Part shown: positions 7,195 to 13,996 of the stretch, in pieces
How the letters are laid out: each line of letters starts with the position of its first letter
Position numbering within the stretch: the first letter of the stretch is position 1
Source: Methanobacteriaceae archaeon UBA349
GTDB taxonomy: Archaea; Methanobacteriota; Methanobacteria; Methanobacteriales; Methanobacteriaceae
Assembly: GCA_002509745.1 (NCBI GenBank)
Contig: DAWK01000172.1
Location: forward strand, 11,910-29,187
Length of the DNA: 17,278 nucleotides
Reading direction: 5' to 3'
The notes under the pieces: generated by a model
Seen by the model: only the letters and a program-made list of their open reading frames with translations
The model's database searches: none
What the model was told of the DNA's origin: nothing
Made by a program: the position numbers and the translations under genes

Positions 7195-10100
7195 TTATCT
7201 ATTAAAATCGATTTTTCCATTAAATTCTTTTAAAACACCTTTATTAATCATATCTCGCAGAACACTATTTATACGATCAAAGGTCTTCTTACTGGTGGTC
7301 TTGAAACCAAAGAGACGTGAAGTTTTAATAACCAGTTCTCTCTCAGGAGTCATGGATTCAAAGTCCAGAACCATTCTAATGGCCTCTTCTATTTCTTCCG
7401 CAGAAATAAAGGTAATATTTGGTTTATAAATCCTCTGCCTAACTGGCACATTAGATGTGTCATTCAATAATAAGAAGTCACCGCTACGCCTTATATTACC
7501 ATTGTTTTCAGCCATCTCTACTGCACTGGAGATAATATTCCGTACTTTATTTCCTGCTCTCCTAAGGCCACATCCCTCACGAATTCTCCTAATAATTTCT
7601 TCATAATGAATAGGGCCCTCTATAGATACAATTTCACTAACTACAGTAGATACAACAGGAGTAGGACTTTTATAAAGTTCATCAGAAGTTGTTAGAGTAG
7701 TAGATTCATAAGGTTGATAGGGAATGAGTTTATCTTCTAATTTTGGTGGTGAAGATGGGTTTAATTGTTTAGAATGTTCTGAATCTATTTCTTCAGTTTG
7801 AAGATTTGATTCTTCTAGATCTGTTTCCTTAGATAATGGTTGGCCAATATCTGAGTCAATAGTAGAATCAATATCACTAGTTTTAACATTTCCAGTAATA
7901 TCTGAATCTTCAGAATCTATATCTTCCGAAGGTATATTTTCAGCATCAATATTTTTAGAAACTATATTTTCAGGATGGGCATAACTTGATTGGACTTCAA
8001 AAGAACTATCAAGTTCTGAAGAAGATAATTTTATACCATTCTCAATGAGAACCTCATTTTCAGACTTTTCATCCATAGTTTCTTCTGCTAATTCACCTAT
8101 TGCAATTTCAGATTCTTCAATTTCTTCTAAATTCTCTCCTAGATCATTGATTTCTTCTGATTCTTTTTCAAGCTCAGTAGTTGTTTCTATTTCAATAACA
8201 CCAATGGCATTTAATAGCTTTTTCTGGGTTTCTTCCCGATTCCGGTACCAGTCAGTGGACCATACATGAATAATCTTCCAACCCAGGCCTTCTAAAACCT
8301 GTTCACGGAGACGATCCCTATCACGGGCCACAGCAGAGCTGTGATACATGGCCCCATCACATTCAATACCTACCATGTATCTTCCATGGTCTTCTGGATC
8401 TACAATAGCCATATCTACTCTAAAACCAGCGCATCCTATACTTCTTTCTACTTCTAGGCCATGTTCTTCCAGGAATTGGTAAACTGAGTCTTCAAATGGG
8501 CTCTGTATTTCATCATTAGTTCCTTTTTCTAGGCTTAAGCTACCGTTTTCAGCGTATTGTAAAAAGGTTTTGAGAGCTTTCACCCCAAATGGTGTTCCCC
8601 CAGTTACATGGAGATCCATGGAACGGAAATTAGAAAAGGCCACACATTTTTCCCGGGCCCTGGTAATGAGTACATTTAAACGGCGTTCTCCACCTTCTTG
8701 ATTTAATGGGCCGAAGTTCATGGATATTTTTTGATTTTCATCAAATCCATAACCTATACTAATGAATATAACATCCCTTTCGTCACCCTGGATAGTTTCC
8801 AGATTTTTAACAAAGAAATGCTCGTCAGCATCTTCTCTAAAGTACCTTTCCATTTTAGGATGTTCTTTTCGCATTAATTCCAGTTCTTCTAGAATTGCGT
8901 TCATCTGGGCCACAGAAAAAGTCCCAACACCCAGACTCTTAGTTCCTTTATACTTTCTAAAGTGATTGAATATTTCTTTAACAACTTCCTTAGCTTCAAC
9001 CGGGTTGAAAGATCCTCTTCCACGCTCATAAACAGTTTCTGGAAGATAATTAAGTTTTAAACCTAATTCTTCACTTTCATGGCAGGGTGAAGGATAAACT
9101 AGAAGGTAGTTATCATAGAATTCCTGGTTGGATACTGCAATCAGTGATTCGTGCCGGCTACGGTAGTGCCAGCGCAACATTTTTACCTGGAAACTACGTT
9201 TGCACAGGTGAAGAATACTTTCCATGTCTGCTGCTCGAGCCACTTCTTCTGTTTCCTCTTCAGATATAATCATCTGATCAAAAAATGAAGTTGGTGGGAG
9301 TTGATTAGTATCACCCATAACCACCGCAGTTTTTCCCCGTAAAAAGGCACCTAGAGCGTCTTCTGGTTTTACCTGAGATGCTTCATCAAAGATTACCACA
9401 TCAAATTCCAGTTTTTCATTGGCCGGATCTAAATACTGGGCAATGGATAAGGGACTCATCATAAAGCATGGTTTAATTTGCTGTATGAGTCCTCCGGATT
9501 TTGCTAGAAGTTTTCTTAAAGGTAGGTGGCCTCTTTTTCGTGTGAATTCTCCACTGAGAACATTGGCCTCGGAGTTAGGAGCTGCTCCTCCAAATACTTG
9601 AGGCATATTATGATTTAACTTATTGAATAATCGTTTACGATTGAGCTCAATGATTTTTGAATCCAGTTCCTGGAATTCAGTTATTCTACCCTGATGTAAA
9701 TCTCCAATAAATGTGTAGAGAATGGAAATCTCTTTAAAGGCCATGCTTAAAAGACTATCGGCCAAATTACCTTCCATTATATCCTTAACATCATCAAGGG
9801 CTATAGCTCCAGATTCAACTGATGGAATAAATGGTGCTGCCTTGGTTTTCATGCAAAGCTTCTTTTTCTCCAGATACTGAGACCATAAAGGCAAAATACT
9901 GAGATTGTCCTTCCATAAACGTAATTTGGTTTTCCATTGACTGAAAGTAACCATTTGTGGTTCTTTATTGAATATTATGTGACTATGAGTATTTAGTGTG
10001 GATTTAAGGGCATCTAATGATTTAGAGAAATAATCATTTTCTGCTAAGAGTTCATTTTCCATTTGAGTTATTTTTTCATGGTCTATTCCACTGACAACCA

Positions 10101-12384
10101 ATTCCATAGTTTTATCAGTGATTATATTTTCATTTGCCAGTTTTCTAAATTGAACCATCCACTTGGCAGTGGCCGTTAATTCTTTAACTGAGGAGTTTTC
10201 CAGGTTCCAGTGTGATCCAAAGAACTTCCGGGCCACTTCTTCATGTTCATGCAGTTGATTTTTTAAGTTGGTTAGATCTTTTAAAGATTCTAAATCCTGT
10301 ATAATCTCATAATCATTTTGTGGTGGGTTTTTAATGTAAAGTGAATCAATTTCGTTTTTGATTTTCCGATATTTACCACTTAAAAACTTGATTTTACTGG
10401 AAGAATGTTCCAGATAGTCCCTTAACAACTTATCCAGATCTTTTTCCAAGACCGAGTCATGGAATCTTTCCAGTATAGTTATACTTTTTTGAAGTTTCTC
10501 CAGTTTCTCTAAAAGTAAAAAGGCGTCATTTTCATGTTCATCCCATACTGGTGAATTTAAAATTTCTAAATCCACTGGCTTTGATTCAGATAATATTTGA
10601 GAGGCTAGAATAGTTTTATCCAGTTCATAGAAGTTTTTGGAATTTTTAATACCATATTCCTCTTCAAATGCCTTGACTTTTTTGCGGAATAAATCTAAAT
10701 TATCTTGAGTTTCAATTATTTGCTGTTCAATCTCCCGTATGGTGGGAGGTAAAATCATTCCAGGGTCAGTTCCAGACCATGGATTTTCAGCTAAGGGAGG
10801 TAATAATTCAGAAAGACGGGTGAGGTTTTCCAGTTCAATAATGGATTCTTCCCATTGTTCAGGAGTTATATCTTCTGGAGATGGAATTCTTACCACTGGA
10901 ATCTCTGGAAACTTCTTCTCTGCACTTTCTTTCATTCCAAAAAGCTGGAAAGGTGATAATCGTATTTTGTATAGTGGCTGATGAAGTGCCCGATTATATT
11001 CATTTAATTGTTTTCTAAGGGTCTCTAAACGATTAAGCTGCCGATCAATATCCAGATCTTCTTCCGGCATATCCTTTAGAGAACTTTCCAACTCTTGTAA
11101 AACATCTTTTTTACGGGTTTTATGAGAGTGCAGCTCTAAACAGAATTTTCCCAGGCCTATTCGATCCAAACGGCTTTTAACCACTTCCAGAGCAGCCATT
11201 TTCTCACTGACAAAAAGTATGGTTTTGTCATTGGCCATGAGCTCAGCAATGAGATTAACAATGGTCTGTGATTTACCCGTTCCGGGTGGTCCTTCCACCA
11301 CCAGGTTAGATCCTGCTTTAACATCTTCTATGGCTGCTATTTGTGACGAATCAGCATCCATTACATGGTAAACGTCTTTATATTTAAGTCGTTCATCCAC
11401 TTCACTTTCCATGAAATTGGAGCGTTCTTTTGCTAAATCTGGGTTGAAAATAGCACTTATTAGTGGTTTTTCAGTTATATCTATAGTTTCCTTGTAAGTG
11501 GCCGGGTCCAGGTCACGGTACATGACGAACTTGGTAAATGAAAAGAAACCAAGCTGTATTTCGTCGTGGACTTTCCATCCTTTCATGGATTTGGTGGCCT
11601 TTTTAACCTTCTTTAGGTATTTTTTGATGCCCTCGGCATTGACCGGCATATTAAATTCAGGAAGTTCAATATCTTGTTCCTTTAACTTGGCCTGGAGAGA
11701 TATATTGGTTAGTATGTCATTACCGTCCCAGTGGATAGAAAAAGACATCCCTACTTTTCTTCTTTCAATTATAACTGGAATAAGAACCAGTGGTGCCTTC
11801 CTTATATCTGGTACATGTGGTTCGTCCCATTCTAAAAAGCCCAGGCCTAGATAAAGGATATTATATCCCTGTTCCTGGAGCATGGTACGGGCCCTTTGAT
11901 TAATATAAAATAGTCTTCTTTGAAGCTCAGATGGTGTTAATTCCGTTTCCAAAAAACGGTTTTTCTGTTCTTCTACAGTTTCCTCGTCAATTGGTGGGAA
12001 TTCCCAGAGATCCGAATCTTTATCTTCAGTTTTATCTTCATCTTTTATTATGGTATCTACTTTAGCTATTTTGAGGTTCTCCACCATGGATTCTAAAATA
12101 GCACTGTTTTCATCGGAGAGATCTTCAGGTAGTTCTCTTTTCTCTTCAGCCTCTTTTTCTAATTCTCTTTCTAACTCTTTTTCATCTCTTTGAGGCAGGA
12201 ACTGCATTTTTTTCTCATTTAAAACCAGATAATCGTAAATGTGAGAGGGAGTATCATTTACCACTTCAATGGTTCTAGAGCGAGGTCTAAAGTTTAAAAG
12301 CTGATTACGCATACTTAAATCAAGTAATTTTCTTCTAAGACTCTTAAATTCTTTTTGAATTGATTTGTTTGCTTTAGACCCCAT
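7195..12384 (-). CDS. DUF4011 / SF1 helicase / Vsr-like nuclease / DUF3320 protein, possible anti-phage factor
   Basis: This 1729-residue protein has several domains. The DUF4011 domain is N-terminal (starts at about 12 with LRRKLLDLSMRNQLLNF). An SF1 helicase of the UPF1-like AAA_11/AAA_12 type has Walker A GPPGTGKS (365-372), Walker B IFDEAS (around 1000), motif III GDTNQLPP (1024-1031), LRWHYRSRHESL (1069), motif V around IQGDERDV (1198) and motif VI LNVLITRARE (1236). A 620-residue insert full of charged helices separates motifs I and II. A Vsr/PD-(D/E)XK-like nuclease of the MTES_1575 type follows, with Glu1298, Asp1324 and Glu1341-x-Asp1343 in GIECDGAMYHS. An acidic Ser/Asp/Glu-rich linker (about 1398-1575) leads to DUF3320 (about 1582-1640) and a final helical segment. 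The ATG follows GAGGGA. DUF4011-helicase-Vsr fusions have been reported as single-gene anti-phage proteins (Hhe); that role is inferred for this one. Confidence 0.93.
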   Translation of the reverse strand: MGSKANKSIQKEFKSLRRKLLDLSMRNQLLNFRPRSRTIEVVNDTPSHIYDYLVLNEKKMQFLPQRDEKELERELEKEAEEKRELPEDLSDENSAILESMVENLKIAKVDTIIKDEDKTEDKDSDLWEFPPIDEETVEEQKNRFLETELTPSELQRRLFYINQRARTMLQEQGYNILYLGLGFLEWDEPHVPDIRKAPLVLIPVIIERRKVGMSFSIHWDGNDILTNISLQAKLKEQDIELPEFNMPVNAEGIKKYLKKVKKATKSMKGWKVHDEIQLGFFSFTKFVMYRDLDPATYKETIDITEKPLISAIFNPDLAKERSNFMESEVDERLKYKDVYHVMDADSSQIAAIEDVKAGSNLVVEGPPGTGKSQTIVNLIAELMANDKTILFVSEKMAALEVVKSRLDRIGLGKFCLELHSHKTRKKDVLQELESSLKDMPEEDLDIDRQLNRLETLRKQLNEYNRALHQPLYKIRLSPFQLFGMKESAEKKFPEIPVVRIPSPEDITPEQWEESIIELENLTRLSELLPPLAENPWSGTDPGMILPPTIREIEQQIIETQDNLDLFRKKVKAFEEEYGIKNSKNFYELDKTILASQILSESKPVDLEILNSPVWDEHENDAFLLLEKLEKLQKSITILERFHDSVLEKDLDKLLRDYLEHSSSKIKFLSGKYRKIKNEIDSLYIKNPPQNDYEIIQDLESLKDLTNLKNQLHEHEEVARKFFGSHWNLENSSVKELTATAKWMVQFRKLANENIITDKTMELVVSGIDHEKITQMENELLAENDYFSKSLDALKSTLNTHSHIIFNKEPQMVTFSQWKTKLRLWKDNLSILPLWSQYLEKKKLCMKTKAAPFIPSVESGAIALDDVKDIMEGNLADSLLSMAFKEISILYTFIGDLHQGRITEFQELDSKIIELNRKRLFNKLNHNMPQVFGGAAPNSEANVLSGEFTRKRGHLPLRKLLAKSGGLIQQIKPCFMMSPLSIAQYLDPANEKLEFDVVIFDEASQVKPEDALGAFLRGKTAVVMGDTNQLPPTSFFDQMIISEEETEEVARAADMESILHLCKRSFQVKMLRWHYRSRHESLIAVSNQEFYDNYLLVYPSPCHESEELGLKLNYLPETVYERGRGSFNPVEAKEVVKEIFNHFRKYKGTKSLGVGTFSVAQMNAILEELELMRKEHPKMERYFREDADEHFFVKNLETIQGDERDVIFISIGYGFDENQKISMNFGPLNQEGGERRLNVLITRAREKCVAFSNFRSMDLHVTGGTPFGVKALKTFLQYAENGSLSLEKGTNDEIQSPFEDSVYQFLEEHGLEVERSIGCAGFRVDMAIVDPEDHGRYMVGIECDGAMYHSSAVARDRDRLREQVLEGLGWKIIHVWSTDWYRNREETQKKLLNAIGVIEIETTTELEKESEEINDLGENLEEIEESEIAIGELAEETMDEKSENEVLIENGIKLSSSELDSSFEVQSSYAHPENIVSKNIDAENIPSEDIDSEDSDITGNVKTSDIDSTIDSDIGQPLSKETDLEESNLQTEEIDSEHSKQLNPSSPPKLEDKLIPYQPYESTTLTTSDELYKSPTPVVSTVVSEIVSIEGPIHYEEIIRRIREGCGLRRAGNKVRNIISSAVEMAENNGNIRRSGDFLLLNDTSNVPVRQRIYKPNITFISAEEIEEAIRMVLDFESMTPERELVIKTSRLFGFKTTSKKTFDRINSVLRDMINKGVLKEFNGKIDFNR

Positions 12385-12420
12385 ATTTTCCCTCTTATAT
12401 TGTCTATTTTTTCCATTTAT

Positions 12421-12449
12421 ATTATAAATTGATATTATTATAAATTGAT
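12421..12449 (-). promoter_or_regulatory. Two tandem TATA-bearing 13-bp repeats, promoter of the DUF4011 helicase gene
   Basis: ATTATAAATTGAT occurs at 12421-12433 and again at 12437-12449. On the minus strand each copy contains TTTATAAT, a good archaeal TATA box. The near copy would start transcription around 12400, about 15 bases before the ATG and just ahead of the GAGGGA ribosome site. The far copy would start it about one and a half helical turns earlier. Confidence 0.55.
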
Positions 12450-12463
12450 GAAATGAATTTCAT
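12448..12463. promoter_or_regulatory. 16-bp palindrome next to the helicase TATA boxes; possible operator
   Basis: ATGAAAT and ATTTCAT are perfect 7-bp arms around GA. The palindrome overlaps the end of the upstream TATA repeat by two bases, on the side where TFB and activators bind. It is a plausible regulator site for a gene that may need tight control, but it has no second copy in the window. Confidence 0.35.
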
Positions 12464-12857
12464 TGATTAATTACCCTATTAATCCTAAATTCATAATTTA
12501 GATATAATTTTAAGAATCATGATGGAATTAAATTTGATTCTATTTTATTATTGATTCCTTAGAGAACTTTAATTATTATATTTTATTTTTATCCTATTTT
12601 TAAATTATAATAGTTATCTAATAAATATTTTAAGGATTAATATAAGATAAATCTTTCTTAGAAATGATTTTTCATTAGTGAATTTGATTCATGGAATTAT
12701 AATTAATCATTAATCAGTTCCAACCATACATTACAAATAAATTTTTAAAATAGAATAAATGCCATTGATTATTAAAAAAAAGAGTATGATATAAAATAAT
12801 TAAAGAAAAAATAAATTTCTAATATTTTAGGATTATTATCCATAATATAAAATCAGC

Positions 12858-13847
12858 CTACAAATCCTCATGCATCCGGGACATAATCAAGGCCAAAGTA
12901 ATAATATCCATTCGATTGTGCTCTATTATGGGTACTAAAGGTCCAATATTATTTGTTTTATGATAAGTTTTATAATAGTCCGGAATATCACCGCTTGGAA
13001 CATCATCTATCCTTTCAATATCAAATAAGTGTTCCTCAATCGTGGTTAACTGGCAGTTAGGTAAATCATCCTTCCAAAAACGCCTGGAAAAATGCAATAA
13101 ATCAAAATGAGGTCGGTTTAAATCATTTTTTATGGAGAAAAACCTTAAACGATTTTTTATAAATGGTAAATCAAAACTTGCACCATTAAAGGATACAAAG
13201 GCTGTGTCCTCATTGACATGAGAAGTAAAAGCAGATAGAACTGCTGGTTCTTCGCCATAATCACGCAACAAATATTGTTTAACTTCAATCTCATCATCTT
13301 GTAGAGTGGCCTCTCCCATGAGTATCACTGGCACGTTGGATAATCCCATGGTCTCTATATCCAGAAATATGAAGTGTTCTGGTTCTTTAAATCCAGCACA
13401 TTCCAGAACTCGCTTGTGAGAAGCAGGATAGCGATTTTTTACCAGGTCAATTATATCACAGGCCAAACCATTATCGACTTTCTCCAGTAAAATTTCGGCC
13501 TTTGGACCAAAACGTGGGTGTTGGGTGAGGTCTTCCATGGTTTTAAAGCCATCTGTTTTTAATCTAAATTCTGTTGAATCTCCCACACCAGGTAAAAGTT
13601 TAAAATCACAATTGATAGATTTTTTAACTTTTTTAGAGGATTTAAGATTGAATTTAATTTTTTCCCGATTAGTTATCTGAAATGTTTTACCGTGATCTGT
13701 TTCAATTTCTTCCCCACCTAAATCTTCAATGGTTTTATTTTCATTTTCTTCCATTAATTTGGCCTTTAACCGTTCAACAGGATCGGTGTAGGTTGAAAGT
13801 GAATCTTTCAGATATTTTTCGTGTTTGTTGTATTTATCAGATGGCAT
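12858..13847 (-). CDS. DEDD-type exonuclease, MrfB/YprB-like
   Basis: This 329-residue protein is a probable 3'-5' exonuclease with the RNase H fold. The metal-binding motifs are complete: Asp163 and Glu165 in FLDIETMG, Asp226 in FNGASFDLPFI, and His310 with Asp314 in EHNRMDIITL, the DEDDh pattern. A helix-hairpin-helix-like segment precedes it (about 84-125, LPGVGDS), as in YprB relatives, and could hold DNA. The N-terminal 80 residues are charged and less ordered. It lies 149 bases downstream of the MrfA-like helicase on the same strand. In Bacillus subtilis the neighbouring yprA-yprB genes encode MrfA and MrfB, which act together in repair of mitomycin C damage. The protein ends right after the last catalytic motif and has no TPR tail, while the neighbouring helicase has one. 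It starts at ATG 13847 after a weak AAGGAT site. Confidence 0.92.
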   Translation of the reverse strand: MPSDKYNKHEKYLKDSLSTYTDPVERLKAKLMEENENKTIEDLGGEEIETDHGKTFQITNREKIKFNLKSSKKVKKSINCDFKLLPGVGDSTEFRLKTDGFKTMEDLTQHPRFGPKAEILLEKVDNGLACDIIDLVKNRYPASHKRVLECAGFKEPEHFIFLDIETMGLSNVPVILMGEATLQDDEIEVKQYLLRDYGEEPAVLSAFTSHVNEDTAFVSFNGASFDLPFIKNRLRFFSIKNDLNRPHFDLLHFSRRFWKDDLPNCQLTTIEEHLFDIERIDDVPSGDIPDYYKTYHKTNNIGPLVPIIEHNRMDIITLALIMSRMHEDL

Positions 13848-13880
13848 ATTAATCCTTTATTGCGTTAAATAAGCTTTAAT

Positions 13881-13890
13881 TATAATATAG
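13881..13890 (-). promoter_or_regulatory. Likely box A (TATA) for the exonuclease gene
   Basis: On the minus strand the site reads CTATATTATA and is preceded by the only G+C block in the gap (GGGGCCC). It would start transcription about 12 bases before the ATG. No long T run follows the helicase stop, so the exonuclease may be read both from here and from the helicase promoter. Confidence 0.45.
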
Positions 13891-13996
13891 GGCCCCTTAG
13901 TTATTAATTGGCTTATGGTATGGTATATTATAAATTTCATGAGGTGATTTATTAGGATTAATAATTTATTTGTAGTTACTAATTGATTTATTTTAT

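Larger units (their letters stand above)
12385..12857. other. 473-base gap between the exonuclease and the DUF4011 helicase
   Basis: The right side holds A-rich tracts (12774-12781 and 12806-12811) that read as T runs on the minus strand and probably end the exonuclease transcript. The left side holds the helicase promoter. Between them lies AT-rich DNA with a 7-bp inverted repeat (AGAATCA at 12513-12519, TGATTCT at 12535-12541). I found no open frame or structured RNA that could be supported. Confidence 0.6.

Noticed and set aside
8045..11854. Several plus-strand open frames of 60-118 codons opposite the DUF4011 helicase
   Set aside because: They overlap a well-supported 1729-codon gene, are not spaced like an operon and have no domain features.
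13939..13948. Perfect Shine-Dalgarno-like GAGGTGAT on the plus strand in the helicase-exonuclease gap
   Set aside because: No start codon follows at a suitable distance; the overlapping ATG-AGG-TGA codes for only two residues.
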